From Nitrosomonadaceae bacterium (lineage in GTDB: Bacteria > Pseudomonadota > Gammaproteobacteria > Burkholderiales > Nitrosomonadaceae), in the NCBI GenBank assembly GCA_947471695.1, contig CANIWY010000007.1, positions 1 through 23,043 of the forward strand: 23,043 nt of DNA, given 5' to 3'. Positions 8,036-17,239 of the stretch are shown here, in pieces (position 1 is the first letter of the stretch; the number at the start of each line of letters is the position of its first letter). The translations under genes and the position numbers were made by a program. The notes beneath the pieces are model-generated. The model did not search any database and was not told the DNA's origin. It saw nothing but the letters and a program-made list of their open reading frames with translations.

Positions 8036-9451
8036 ATGAATTTACAAGGTAAAACTGTGCTAGTACTGGGGATGGGTGAAACCGGATTATCCATAACTAA
8101 GTGGTTGGCGCACCAAGGTTCGAATGTGCGTGTCGCTGACAGTCGTATGACGCCACCTAATCTGGATGCGATACAAAGAATTGTACCCGTTACGCAGGTA
8201 TTCACCGGTAAATTTGTCGCTGAGATATTTTCAGGGATAGACCTCATAGCAGTTAGCCCTGGCATGTCGCTAGAAGAGCCATTGGTGCAGGAGGCAATAA
8301 AGCGGGGTATTTCGGTAGTGGGTGATGTTGAGTTTTTCGCTTTGGCGATTAGACAACTTGGCCGTCCAGAATCAAGAATTCTGGCAATCACCGGTTCAAA
8401 TGGTAAGACAACGGTAACCGCTATGGTGGGGGCAATGGTGAAGCGAGCTGGGTGTGATGTCGAGGTGGCGGGCAATATAGGTCCAGCGGTATTAGATGCA
8501 CTGATGAAACGGGAAGACTCTGGCAAGTTACCTCAGGTATGGGTATTGGAGCTTTCCAGTTTTCAACTGGAAACGACACGAAGCCTGAACCCTGATGCGG
8601 CGACAGTGCTGAATTTATGCGAGGACCATTTCGACCGATATGCAGGTATGTCAGATTATGCTGCGGCAAAAGAAAGGATATTCCTGAGCGAAAGAGTAGG
8701 TACCCAGATTCTTAACAGGGACGACCCAATGGTACGTGTAATGGCTGTACCGGGAAGAAAGCAGATAACGTTTGGTTCGGATGCGCCGGTTGTAGAGAGT
8801 GATTTTGGCTTGTTGCATGAGGGCGGTGATACATGGCTGGTACAGGGGGAAACACGCTTAATGAAAACAAGTGAGTTAACTCTGACCGGTCAGCACAATG
8901 CAGTTAATGCGCTCGCCGCGCTGGGGTTATGCCGCGCCATGGAGCTACCTTTTGGACCATTGTTGCAGGCTTTACGAGAGTTTAAGGGACTCCCTCATCG
9001 GGTAGAAAAAGTGGCAACGATCGGAGGCGTCACATTTTACGACGACTCAAAGGGTACTAATGTCGGCGCTACAGTTGCAGCATTGAACGGCATGACACAA
9101 CGGGTGGTGCTGATCGCCGGTGGCGATGGAAAGGGGCAGGACTTTACACCGTTGAAAGGCGCAGTGCTGGAGCGCGCACGTGCGGTAATTTTGATTGGGC
9201 GTGATGCAAAAAAGATTGAGGCCGTGCTTGCCGGCAGCACCGTGCCGGTGCATCAGGCAAAGACGATGGAAGAGGCGGTGCAAAAAGGCTTGGTGCTAGC
9301 GCAGCAAGGCGATGCGGTGCTGATGTCGCCCGCTTGTGCCAGCCTTGATATGTTTAGAAATTATGTACACCGAGCGGAGGTATTCATTGCAGCAGTCAGG
9401 AATTTAGCTGCAAGAGTCCCAGCCAAGGTTGATCGAGGCTTAAGTCAATGA
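8036..9451 (+). CDS. murD: UDP-MurNAc-L-alanine--D-glutamate ligase MurD
   Basis: MurD adds D-glutamate to UDP-MurNAc-L-alanine. The 471-residue protein has an N-terminal dinucleotide-like fold beginning VLVLGMGETGLS (residues 8-19), a P-loop GSNGKTT at 120-126, the segment LELSSFQLE and a C-terminal domain with FYDDSKGTNVGAT and the ending block SPACASLDMFRNY. It lies 19 bases after mraY and its stop overlaps the ftsW start by ATGA. It is somewhat longer than E. coli MurD (438), within the range of betaproteobacterial members as far as I recall. Confidence 0.96.
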   Translation: MNLQGKTVLVLGMGETGLSITKWLAHQGSNVRVADSRMTPPNLDAIQRIVPVTQVFTGKFVAEIFSGIDLIAVSPGMSLEEPLVQEAIKRGISVVGDVEFFALAIRQLGRPESRILAITGSNGKTTVTAMVGAMVKRAGCDVEVAGNIGPAVLDALMKREDSGKLPQVWVLELSSFQLETTRSLNPDAATVLNLCEDHFDRYAGMSDYAAAKERIFLSERVGTQILNRDDPMVRVMAVPGRKQITFGSDAPVVESDFGLLHEGGDTWLVQGETRLMKTSELTLTGQHNAVNALAALGLCRAMELPFGPLLQALREFKGLPHRVEKVATIGGVTFYDDSKGTNVGATVAALNGMTQRVVLIAGGDGKGQDFTPLKGAVLERARAVILIGRDAKKIEAVLAGSTVPVHQAKTMEEAVQKGLVLAQQGDAVLMSPACASLDMFRNYVHRAEVFIAAVRNLAARVPAKVDRGLSQ

Positions 9452-10602
9452 TTTATCGGACTGACATCAGTAACCCATTAGATTTTGATCAGACTTTAAT
9501 TTGGTCGGCGGTACTGTTGCTGAGCCTGGGACTAGTAATGGTCTACTCCGCTTCTATTGCAATCGCTGAGGCAGGTAAAGGTACTGGTGGGTACGCAGCC
9601 CATTTTCTTGTACGGCATGGCGCTTATCTGGTGGTGGGTTTACTGGTCGGTTTGATTGCGTTTCAGGTACCGATGCTGGTATGGCAAAAGTACTCATTCC
9701 CTCTATTTCTATTGGGGGTGCTAATGCTGATATTAGTACTCATTCCCGGAATAGGGCGTGAAGTTAATGGAAGTCGTCGTTGGCTATCACTGTTTGTAGT
9801 GAATTTACAGCCATCTGAGTTTATGAAGTTATTTGCGGTGATTTACGCTGCTGATTACACCATACGGAAGAGGGCGCACCTAGATAGTTTCCGAAAAGGG
9901 TTCTTCCCAATGTTGGTTGTGATGTTGGTGATCGGTTTGTTGTTGTTAAAAGAACCAGACTTCGGGGCATTTGTCGTTATCACCGCGATTGTGATGGCTA
10001 CTCTCTTTCTGGGGGGGGTCAACATGAAGATGTTTGTGGGGTTAACCAGCATCCTAATCATTGGCCTATTGGCACTAATCTGGATTGAGCCTTACCGGAT
10101 GCAACGTATTGTGGGATTCATGGATCCGTGGACTGATCCGTATGGAAAAGGCTACCAGCTAAGTCACGCCTTAATTGCGTTTGGGCGAGGTGAGTGGCTG
10201 GGTGTCGGACTGGGCGGTAGCGTGGAAAAACTTTTTTATCTGCCAGAAGCGCATACCGATTTCTTGTTGGCGGTAATTGCAGAAGAATTAGGTTTTATCG
10301 GTGTGACAGCGGTGGTGATGTTATTTGCGGGACTGGTGATACGAGCCTTTGTGATAGGACGTCAGGCTACGATGCGGGAACGGCATTTCTCCGCGTTGGT
10401 GGCACAAGGCATCGGCGTATGGTTAGGGGTGCAAGCTCTCATCAATATGGGGGTGAACATGGGGATATTGCCGACCAAAGGATTGACCTTGCCGCTGATG
10501 AGTTTCGGTGGCAGCAGTATTGTTGCTAATTGCGTCGCGCTTGCGGTGTTACTACGGGTAGATTGGGAAAATAGACAGCTTATGCGGGGGTTTGCTTTAT
10601 GA
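9448..10602 (+). CDS. ftsW: SEDS peptidoglycan glycosyltransferase FtsW
   Basis: FtsW is the septal SEDS-family glycosyltransferase that polymerises lipid II as the partner of FtsI. The 384-residue product is almost wholly hydrophobic, with about ten transmembrane helices. SEDS signatures include NGSRRWL (107-113), QPSE (121-124), a KEPDFG motif (168-173), PEAHTDF (266-272) in the catalytic loop region, and the C-terminal GLTLPLMSFGGSS block. It starts in a four-base overlap with murD. A run of eight G (10011-10018) encodes Leu-Gly-Gly-Val around residues 188-191; slippage there would truncate an essential protein. Confidence 0.96.
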   Translation: MIYRTDISNPLDFDQTLIWSAVLLLSLGLVMVYSASIAIAEAGKGTGGYAAHFLVRHGAYLVVGLLVGLIAFQVPMLVWQKYSFPLFLLGVLMLILVLIPGIGREVNGSRRWLSLFVVNLQPSEFMKLFAVIYAADYTIRKRAHLDSFRKGFFPMLVVMLVIGLLLLKEPDFGAFVVITAIVMATLFLGGVNMKMFVGLTSILIIGLLALIWIEPYRMQRIVGFMDPWTDPYGKGYQLSHALIAFGRGEWLGVGLGGSVEKLFYLPEAHTDFLLAVIAEELGFIGVTAVVMLFAGLVIRAFVIGRQATMRERHFSALVAQGIGVWLGVQALINMGVNMGILPTKGLTLPLMSFGGSSIVANCVALAVLLRVDWENRQLMRGFAL

Positions 10603-10639
10603 GCGAGTATCCGTTGGAAATAAATGGGGGAGTGCGGAC

Positions 10640-11725
10640 TTGGCGCGAACTGTCTTGATCATGGCTGGAGGAACTGGTGGTCACGTGTTTCCGGGATTAG
10701 CCGTAGCGGAGTACATGAAGGCAGCGGGTTGGCACGTTGTGTGGCTGGGAACTGAGGGAGGGATGGAGACCATCTTGGTGCCTCAACGGGGGTATGACAC
10801 AAGAGTTATTCAATTCTCTGGAGTGCGGGGCAAGAGCATCCTGGCATGGTTGGCGCTACCGATGCAGTTGTTGCGAGCATTTTGGCAAAGCGCCCGGGTG
10901 ATCTATCAGGTGCGTCCCGACGTGGTATTAGGATTGGGTGGATATCCGGCCTTTCCGGGTGGCATGATGGCTGTGATATTGGGTAAGCCGTTGGTAATAC
11001 ATGAACAGAATTCGATAGCGGGCCTTACCAATAGAGCATTGGCAAAATTTGCAGATAAAGTCTTACTGGGTTTTCCAAGCGCAATTAAAAGCAATAAGAA
11101 GGCAATGTTCTCAGGTAACCCGGTGCGCAATGCGATCGCGCAGTTGGTCGGACCAGAGAAAAGGTATCCCGGTCGAGGTAAGAGTGATGGTCAAAGGTTG
11201 GAATTGCTGGTGATAGGCGGTAGCTTAGGCGCACATGCGCTGAATACTATAGTGCCCCAGGCATTGAAGTTAATCTCAGAAGACAGGCGGCCAAGGGTGA
11301 TGCATCAGGCCGGCACGAAGCATCTGGAGAGACTAACAAAAAATTATGAAGATGCTGGGGTGACGGGAGATCTAGTGGCCTTCATCGAGGATATGGCAGC
11401 TTGTTATGCTGCATGTGATCTTGTGATTTGTCGGGCCGGTGCACTCACAATTGCAGAGCTGGCGGCAGCGGGAGTGGCGAGCATACTGGTGCCGTTCCCA
11501 TACGCCGTAGATGACCACCAAACAAATAATGCAAGATTTCTGAGCGACCAAGATGCTGCGGTGTTGATTCCACAAAATGAGCTGACCCCACAAAGACTGG
11601 CAACACTCTTAACGGAATTAAGTCGTGAAAAGTTAACAGAGATGGCAGTAAAAGCACGTTCACTAGCGAAACCTGATGCGACTCAAGTAGTGGCTGAAGT
11701 TTGTATGAAGTTGGCAAGGACATGA
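10640..11725 (+). CDS. murG: UDP-GlcNAc--lipid I N-acetylglucosaminyltransferase MurG
   Basis: MurG adds GlcNAc to lipid I on the inner face of the membrane, making lipid II. I place the start at TTG 10640: GGGGGAG (10626-10632) sits seven bases upstream, and the product begins MARTVLIMAGGTGGHVFPG, the usual MurG N-terminus. The frame is open to TTG 10592, but that start would overlap ftsW, lacks a ribosome site and adds sixteen atypical residues. The 361-residue GT-B protein has GGTGGH at 10-15, HEQN at 121-124, GGSLGA at 193-198 and the C-terminal UDP-GlcNAc site AELAAAGVASILVPFP. It follows ftsW by 37 bases and precedes murC by 10. The rare TTG start may lower its expression. Confidence 0.94.
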   Translation: MARTVLIMAGGTGGHVFPGLAVAEYMKAAGWHVVWLGTEGGMETILVPQRGYDTRVIQFSGVRGKSILAWLALPMQLLRAFWQSARVIYQVRPDVVLGLGGYPAFPGGMMAVILGKPLVIHEQNSIAGLTNRALAKFADKVLLGFPSAIKSNKKAMFSGNPVRNAIAQLVGPEKRYPGRGKSDGQRLELLVIGGSLGAHALNTIVPQALKLISEDRRPRVMHQAGTKHLERLTKNYEDAGVTGDLVAFIEDMAACYAACDLVICRAGALTIAELAAAGVASILVPFPYAVDDHQTNNARFLSDQDAAVLIPQNELTPQRLATLLTELSREKLTEMAVKARSLAKPDATQVVAEVCMKLART

Positions 11726-11735
11726 GCCACAAATC

Positions 11736-13151
11736 ATGAAACATAAAGTCAAACACATTCATTTTGTTGGTATTGGCGGCTCTGGTATGAGCGGAATTGC
11801 AGAGGTGATGTTTAACTTGGGTTACCAAGTGAGTGGCTCAGACTTATCTGACAGTATGATAACGCGACAACTAAAACGTCTGGGCATCACCATCTATCAG
11901 GGGCATGCACGTGTTCAAGTGGGGTCAGCAGACGTCGTCGTAACATCAACTGCAGTTCAACCGGACAATCCAGAAGTGATCGAGGCACATGAGCGCAATA
12001 TTCCAGTGGTGCCGCGCGTAATGATGTTGGCGGAACTGATGAGGTTGCGACAAGGCATCGCCGTCGCAGGGACTCATGGCAAGACAACCACCACCAGCCT
12101 GATTGCCAGCATTCTGGCAGAAGCGGGAATGGATCCAACTTTCGTTATTGGCGGCAGATTAGAGGCTGCGGGTACAAATGCCAGGCTAGGTAGTGGTGAA
12201 TTCATTGTAGTTGAAGCGGACGAATCGGATGCTTCATTCCTCTGTCTACAGCCGGTGCTGGCGGTAATCACCAATATCGATGCCGATCATATGGAGACCT
12301 ATGGACATGATTTCGCCAGACTTAAGCAGGCATTTGTAGATTTTGTGCAGCATTTGCCTTTTTACGGGATGGTGATGCTGTGTATAGACGATGAGAATGT
12401 AAGTGAAATCATGTCCGCTATCGCTAGACCCATTACAACATATGGCCTGTCGGATAAGGCGATGGTGAGTGCTGTGAATATTCGTCACAGCGGAGGCAAG
12501 ATGTGCTTTACCGCATTAGTGAGGGGGAGTGGAAAAGCACGCGAGCTTGATATAACGCTGAATCTGCCGGGTTTGCATAACGTACAAAATGCACTGGCAG
12601 CAATTGCCGTAGGGGACGAGGTAGGGGTGGCAGATGAGTTTATTGTCAAGGCCCTAGCTGGATTCACAGGAGTAGGGCGGCGATTCCAGCGGTATGGCGA
12701 GATCAGGATAGGCGGTAAAGAAAATCATCAAAACGGCAGTTTCACATTGGTTGATGACTATGGTCATCACCCCGTAGAAATGGCTGCGACTATTGCGGCT
12801 GCGCGCGGAGCGTTTCCTGGCCGTCGTTTAATGCTGGCATTTCAGCCGCATCGGTATTCGCGTACGCGCGATGTATTTGAGGACTTTGTTAAGGTTCTAT
12901 CAACTACTGACGTGTTGATATTGACGGAAGTCTATCCCGCGGGTGAGGCGCCTATTGTGGCTGCCGATAGTAGGTCATTAGCGCGAGCAGTAAGAATACG
13001 AGGAAAGGTAGAGCCAATTTATGTGGAGACAGTGGATGAGATGCCTGCCGTTATCAGGAGAATGGTGAAGGATGGCGATGTAGTCCTGGTGATGGGAGCG
13101 GGGTCGGTGGGCGCAGTTGCGGCATCCATTACTGCGGTGCGGGATGCATGA
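11736..13151 (+). CDS. murC: UDP-N-acetylmuramate--L-alanine ligase MurC
   Basis: MurC adds the first amino acid, L-alanine, to UDP-MurNAc. The 471-residue protein has the N-terminal glycine-rich loop GIGGSGMSG at residues 12-20, a P-loop GTHGKTT at 112-118, and EADESDASFL and TNIDADHMETYG in the central domain. The C-terminal domain carries DDYGHHPVE and AFQPHRYSRT, the conserved MurC segments. Its stop codon abuts the murB start with no spacer. Length is close to E. coli MurC (491). Confidence 0.96.
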   Translation: MKHKVKHIHFVGIGGSGMSGIAEVMFNLGYQVSGSDLSDSMITRQLKRLGITIYQGHARVQVGSADVVVTSTAVQPDNPEVIEAHERNIPVVPRVMMLAELMRLRQGIAVAGTHGKTTTTSLIASILAEAGMDPTFVIGGRLEAAGTNARLGSGEFIVVEADESDASFLCLQPVLAVITNIDADHMETYGHDFARLKQAFVDFVQHLPFYGMVMLCIDDENVSEIMSAIARPITTYGLSDKAMVSAVNIRHSGGKMCFTALVRGSGKARELDITLNLPGLHNVQNALAAIAVGDEVGVADEFIVKALAGFTGVGRRFQRYGEIRIGGKENHQNGSFTLVDDYGHHPVEMAATIAAARGAFPGRRLMLAFQPHRYSRTRDVFEDFVKVLSTTDVLILTEVYPAGEAPIVAADSRSLARAVRIRGKVEPIYVETVDEMPAVIRRMVKDGDVVLVMGAGSVGAVAASITAVRDA

Positions 13152-14129
13152 ATGGATATGACAGAGCCTAACAAATTTAAGAATTACTCTTGCGCGCTTG
13201 ATAAGGGGAGCGTGGGGGAAGTCTTGCGCGGCGAGATGCGAATGAATGAATCGATGAGAAGGCACACATCATGGCGTGTAGGGGGTGAAGCGCAACGTGT
13301 TTATATTCCTAAGGATATGGCCGACCTTATTCAATTCATGCGTGTTTTACCGGAAGGGGAGCCAGTATATATAGTTGGTTTGGGCAGCAATCTGCTAGTA
13401 CGTGATGGTGGGGTACGCGGCACGATAATTCTGCCGCATGCACGGCTGAGAGAGCTGCATTTAGAGCAACAGGATTCAGATGGAGGGCTGATATATGCAG
13501 AGTTGGGCGTAGCCTGTGTCAAGTTGGCGCGATATGCAGCAGTGAATGGTCTGGAAGGAGCCGAATTTTTGGCTGGCATACCTGGGACAGTGGGTGGAGC
13601 TTTAGCAATGAATGCTGGCTGTTACGGCAGCGAAACCTGGAAAATTATCGAGCATGTTCAAACTATCAACCGTGCCGGTCAGTTGCGGGTACATAACCCT
13701 GAGAATTTCACAATAGATTATCGGCATGTGGCATTGCGCCCGGGGTTGGGAAGTATAGGGGACGAAGAGTGGTTTGTAGGGGGTTGGTTCAGACTAAAGA
13801 ATGGAGAGAGTTCAACGTCGCGCAAGAAGATCAAGGAGCTGCTCTCCTATAGGATCGAAAGCCAACCATTGAATCTACCAAATGCCGGTTCAGTGTTCCG
13901 TAATCCTCCGGAAGATCATGCCGCGAGATTAATCGAGACATGCGGATTAAAGGGATTTCGCATCGGTGGTGCAATGGTTTCAACTAAGCATGCTAATTTC
14001 ATTGTTAATGCCGACAATGCCACCGCTTTAGATATTGAAATGGTAATTGTGGCAGTCCGCAGAATGGTGAAAGAGCGAACTGGGGTGGAGTTGATACAGG
14101 AAGTGCGAATTATCGGTGAAGTGAAGTGA
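13152..14129 (+). CDS. murB: UDP-N-acetylenolpyruvoylglucosamine reductase MurB
   Basis: MurB is the FAD flavoenzyme that reduces UDP-GlcNAc-enolpyruvate to UDP-MurNAc with NADPH. The 325-residue product has the FAD-binding stretches GSNLLV (78-83) and GIPGTVGGALAMNAGCYG (142-159), the catalytic serine S247 in NAGSVFRNP, and a C-terminal glutamate (E317 in QEVRIIG). The layout resembles the shorter type II MurB rather than E. coli type I; this is judged by eye. ATG 13152 directly follows the murC stop; ATG 13158 is an alternative. About 28 N-terminal residues precede the family core, which begins near NESMRRHTSWRVGG. Confidence 0.94.
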   Translation: MDMTEPNKFKNYSCALDKGSVGEVLRGEMRMNESMRRHTSWRVGGEAQRVYIPKDMADLIQFMRVLPEGEPVYIVGLGSNLLVRDGGVRGTIILPHARLRELHLEQQDSDGGLIYAELGVACVKLARYAAVNGLEGAEFLAGIPGTVGGALAMNAGCYGSETWKIIEHVQTINRAGQLRVHNPENFTIDYRHVALRPGLGSIGDEEWFVGGWFRLKNGESSTSRKKIKELLSYRIESQPLNLPNAGSVFRNPPEDHAARLIETCGLKGFRIGGAMVSTKHANFIVNADNATALDIEMVIVAVRRMVKERTGVELIQEVRIIGEVK

Positions 14130-14184
14130 TTGGTAATGAATTTAAAAGAGGGATTATTGACTTATCTAGCAGGAGTATTTGGTC

Positions 14185-15102
14185 GTGAATAATCACAACT
14201 TCGGTAAAGTAGCTGTTCTCCTAGGTGGTCGCTCCGCAGAGCGCGCGATCTCACTTAGGAGCGGGCAAGCTGTGCTGGATGCATTAAGACGAAAAAACGT
14301 GGACGCGCACCCTTTTGACCCTGCCGAACAGCCAATGGAGGAACTATTGCGGCAGGATTTCAAACGAGCACATATCGCCTTACATGGGCGATACGGGGAA
14401 GATGGAACCGTGCAAGGTGCGCTGGAGTTGATGGGGTTGCCGTATACCGGTAGCGGCGTCATGGCGAGTGCGTTGGCGATGGACAAGTGGCGCACCAAGC
14501 TGCTATGGCAGGCTGCAGGAATTAATACGCCACGTTATGCCGTACTCGATGCACAAAGCGATTTCGGCAAGGTGACGAGGGAATTGGGACTTCCTCTTAT
14601 CGTCAAGCCGTCGCGCGAAGGGTCGACAATAGGGTTGAGCAAGGTGATGACAGAGGAAAGTTTTCCAGCCGCCTACAAGTTGGCCGCACAGCATGACGCG
14701 GTGGTATTGGCAGAGCAATTCATCGAAGGAATAGAGTTGACGGCGGCAATTCTTGGAGAGATTTCATTACCTCTGGTACGGATCGAAACATCGGGGGGGT
14801 TGTACGATTATCAAGCCAAGTATTTCGCAAATGACACCTGTTATTTTTGTCCAAGCGGACTGTCCGTAGGAGAGGAACAGAAAATTCAAGCGCAAGCTCT
14901 ACAGGCACACAAGATCTTGGGATGTGAGGGCTGGGGAAGGGTGGATGTAATGCTAGATAAGCTCGGGAAGGCTTATTTTTTAGAGACAAACACTTCGCCC
15001 GGAATGACCGATCACAGTCTCGTCCCAATGGCGGCAAAGGCAGCGGGAATCTCATTTGAGGATTTGGTAGTGAGGATACTGGAGTCAGCTCATGTGGGAT
15101 AA
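14185..15102 (+). CDS. ddl: D-alanine--D-alanine ligase
   Basis: Ddl joins two D-alanines with ATP, providing the dipeptide used by MurF. I choose GTG 14185 because AGGAG (14171-14175) lies nine bases upstream; TTG 14179, two codons earlier, would be only three bases from that site. The 305-residue ATP-grasp protein has GGRSAER with the substrate glutamate E19, HGRYGEDGTVQG (67-78), KPSREGSTIG (141-150), the YDYQAKY segment (from 207) whose tyrosine favours D-Ala over D-lactate, and NTSPGMT (269-275). Its place next to ftsQ matches ddlB of other proteobacteria. The gap after murB is 55 bases; its stop overlaps the ftsQ start by 11 bases. Confidence 0.95.
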   Translation: MNNHNFGKVAVLLGGRSAERAISLRSGQAVLDALRRKNVDAHPFDPAEQPMEELLRQDFKRAHIALHGRYGEDGTVQGALELMGLPYTGSGVMASALAMDKWRTKLLWQAAGINTPRYAVLDAQSDFGKVTRELGLPLIVKPSREGSTIGLSKVMTEESFPAAYKLAAQHDAVVLAEQFIEGIELTAAILGEISLPLVRIETSGGLYDYQAKYFANDTCYFCPSGLSVGEEQKIQAQALQAHKILGCEGWGRVDVMLDKLGKAYFLETNTSPGMTDHSLVPMAAKAAGISFEDLVVRILESAHVG

Positions 15103-15859
15103 CCACCAGACCTTGCATCTATTGGGTAATCTGCTATTTGGGGTTGCTGCACTTGCAGCAGCTTACAGCATTGGCTCGTGGGTAGTGAACTCACCAGCGA
15201 TTCAGTTAAAGCAGGTGAGTATCAGTGGCACTAATTATAGCGATGGTGAATTGAAGCACGTGACTCGGGAGCAAATAGATAAAGTAGTTCGCAGTGAGAT
15301 TACAGGTAACTTTCTAAGGATTGATCTAGACACAATGCGTAAAGCATTCGAGAAGTTGCCATGGGTGAGAGTTGCAAGTTTGCGGCGGCATTGGCCACAA
15401 GGTTTAGAGGTGACTTTGGAAGAGCATGTGGCGGTCGCGCGCTGGGGTGAGGAGGGATTTGTAAATACTCATGGAGAGCTATTTGTCGGAGCGGTTATTG
15501 GAAAAGAAGAGAAGCTGCCGATACTCATCGGGCCAACTGGAAGCTCTTTCGATGTGGCGGCTCAATACATTGCTTTCAGTAAATTGCTGCAACCGTTGCA
15601 GCAGGATATTGCGCAGTTAACCCTGTCGCCTCGGCGTGCTTGGAGGATTCAACTGGAAAGCGGAACAGTGCTTGAGTTAGGGCGTGAACGGATGGAGGAG
15701 CGGTTGTTGCGTTATGTCTCAACATACAACCGCAGCGTGGCGCAGTTGAACAGGAATCTGACTTATGTCGATTTACGTTACTCAAATGGTTTCTCTGTTC
15801 GTACACAGGAAACGCAACAACACGAAAAACTCATGGCAGTCCTGAAGAAAGCGGCTTGA
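15092..15859 (+). CDS. ftsQ: Cell division protein FtsQ
   Basis: FtsQ is a bitopic divisome scaffold protein that recruits FtsL and FtsB. The 255-residue product has a short cytoplasmic tail, one transmembrane helix (about residues 9-31), a POTRA domain (about 36-107, beginning QLKQVSISGTNY and including LPWVRVASLRRHWP) and a beta domain. GGAG at 15081-15084 lies seven bases before ATG 15092. The start lies inside the end of ddl, suggesting coupled translation. The ending TYVDLRYSNGFSVR is a recognisable family block. Confidence 0.95.
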   Translation: MWDNHQTLHLLGNLLFGVAALAAAYSIGSWVVNSPAIQLKQVSISGTNYSDGELKHVTREQIDKVVRSEITGNFLRIDLDTMRKAFEKLPWVRVASLRRHWPQGLEVTLEEHVAVARWGEEGFVNTHGELFVGAVIGKEEKLPILIGPTGSSFDVAAQYIAFSKLLQPLQQDIAQLTLSPRRAWRIQLESGTVLELGRERMEERLLRYVSTYNRSVAQLNRNLTYVDLRYSNGFSVRTQETQQHEKLMAVLKKAA

Positions 15860-15880
15860 GATTAAGGATACGTAAAATAG

Positions 15881-17119
15881 ATGAGTAGAGTTAATGAAAA
15901 TCGCAACCTAATTGTTGGCCTCGATATCGGCACTTCAAAGATCGTTGCCATCGTCGTTGAGGTTAAGCCAGAAGGTGGATTTGAAATTATTGGCATGGGA
16001 AGCCACCCTTCGCGCGGTCTAAAAAAAGGGGTGGTCGTCAATATCGAAACTACAGTGAACGCAATTCAGCGAGCTTTAGAAGAAGCAGAACTGATGGCTA
16101 ATTGCAAGATTCGTGAAGTGTACACAGGAATTGCTGGAAGCCATATCAGGAGCTTTAATTCTCATGGAACGGTGGCGATAAAGGACAAAGAGGTGTCGCG
16201 CATAGATGTTGAAAGAGTGATGGAAACGGCAAAAGCAGTAAATATCCCGGCAGATCAGCAGGTGCTGCATATCCTCAATCAAGAATTCATTGTAGATGGG
16301 CAGGAGGATGTGCGCGAACCGATCGGCATGAGTGGTATACGTCTAGAAGTAAAGGTGCATATTGTCACGGGTGCGGTATCGGCAGCTCAGAACATCATGA
16401 AGTGTGTACGTCGTTGTGGCTTGGAGGTGCGCGATTTGGTGTTGCAACCACTGGCATCAGCAATGGCTGTTTTGTCGGAAGATGAAAAAGATTTGGGTGT
16501 GTGCCTAGTCGATATAGGCGGAGGAACTACTGATATTGCAGTATTTACTAATGGTGCAATTCGCCATACGGCGGTAATCCCGATTGCAGGAGACCAGATC
16601 ACCAATGATATTGCAATGGCATTACGCACACCGACAAAGGATGCAGAGGATATTAAGTGTAGCTATGGTTGCGCTCTGAGAGGTATGGCTGACCCTAATG
16701 AAATGGTAGAGGTATCGGGGGTAGGCGAGCGAGGTGCGCGCCAGCTTTCAAGGCAGACATTGGCAGAAGTGATTGAGCCGCGGGTAGAAGAACTCTACTC
16801 ACTGGTGCAGAGCGAGCTGCGTCGTAGCGGTTTCGAGGAGTTGCTTTCTTCCGGGATCGTCATTACGGGTGGTAGCAGTTCACTGCAAGGGATGGTGGAG
16901 CTGGGTGAGGAAATATTCCACATGCCAGTGCGGTTGGGATTGCCACTTTATCGGGGTAGTTTGGCGGAAGTTGTACGTACACCGCGATTCTCGACCGGTG
17001 TCGGCTTGATTGTTGCTGGTATGGAGCAAATTCAGCGCCAGCAGCACAGTCGGCTACAGGGCAACTCGACGAAACAGATTCTTGAGAGGATGAGAAGCTG
17101 GTTTCAGGGAAACTTTTAG
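15881..17119 (+). CDS. ftsA: Cell division protein FtsA
   Basis: FtsA is an actin-like ATPase that tethers FtsZ filaments to the membrane and recruits later division proteins. The 412-residue product has the actin-type phosphate loops LDIGTSK (about 14-20) and DIGGGTTD (211-218), a GGSSSL adenosine-loop motif, and an amphipathic C-terminal helix (ILERMRSWFQGNF) for membrane binding. AAGGA (15864-15868) lies twelve bases from the ATG, a rather long spacing. It follows ftsQ by 21 bases and precedes ftsZ by 120. Confidence 0.97.
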   Translation: MSRVNENRNLIVGLDIGTSKIVAIVVEVKPEGGFEIIGMGSHPSRGLKKGVVVNIETTVNAIQRALEEAELMANCKIREVYTGIAGSHIRSFNSHGTVAIKDKEVSRIDVERVMETAKAVNIPADQQVLHILNQEFIVDGQEDVREPIGMSGIRLEVKVHIVTGAVSAAQNIMKCVRRCGLEVRDLVLQPLASAMAVLSEDEKDLGVCLVDIGGGTTDIAVFTNGAIRHTAVIPIAGDQITNDIAMALRTPTKDAEDIKCSYGCALRGMADPNEMVEVSGVGERGARQLSRQTLAEVIEPRVEELYSLVQSELRRSGFEELLSSGIVITGGSSSLQGMVELGEEIFHMPVRLGLPLYRGSLAEVVRTPRFSTGVGLIVAGMEQIQRQQHSRLQGNSTKQILERMRSWFQGNF

Positions 17120-17167
17120 GAGTTTGGAATGAGAGGCGAAATGAATGTGTCATGTGCGTTATCAAGT

Positions 17168-17197
17168 TTGTCAGATTCAAGGTTCAAAGTTTAAGAA
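17168..17197 (+). promoter_or_regulatory. Candidate promoter for ftsZ
   Basis: The 120-base gap between ftsA and ftsZ, the longest inside the cluster, turns AT-rich in its second half. TTGTCA (17168-17173) with TAAGAA (17192-17197) at 18-base spacing is the best sigma70-like pair I can find. FtsZ is needed in greater amounts than other divisome proteins, and extra ftsZ promoters are known in E. coli, although those lie inside ftsQ and ftsA. This is a weak consensus match only. Confidence 0.25.
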
Positions 17198-17239
17198 TAA
17201 TTTTAGATGGTGTTTTTAATTCATAAAAGGAGAAATATA

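Noticed and set aside
14130..14184. Small peptide gene between murB and ddl (ATG 14136)
   Set aside because: Only about eighteen codons, no ribosome binding site, and it runs into the ddl start region.
17207..17239. 11-residue N-terminal extension of ftsZ
   Set aside because: The strong AAGGAG site lies inside this extension, seven bases before ATG 17240.
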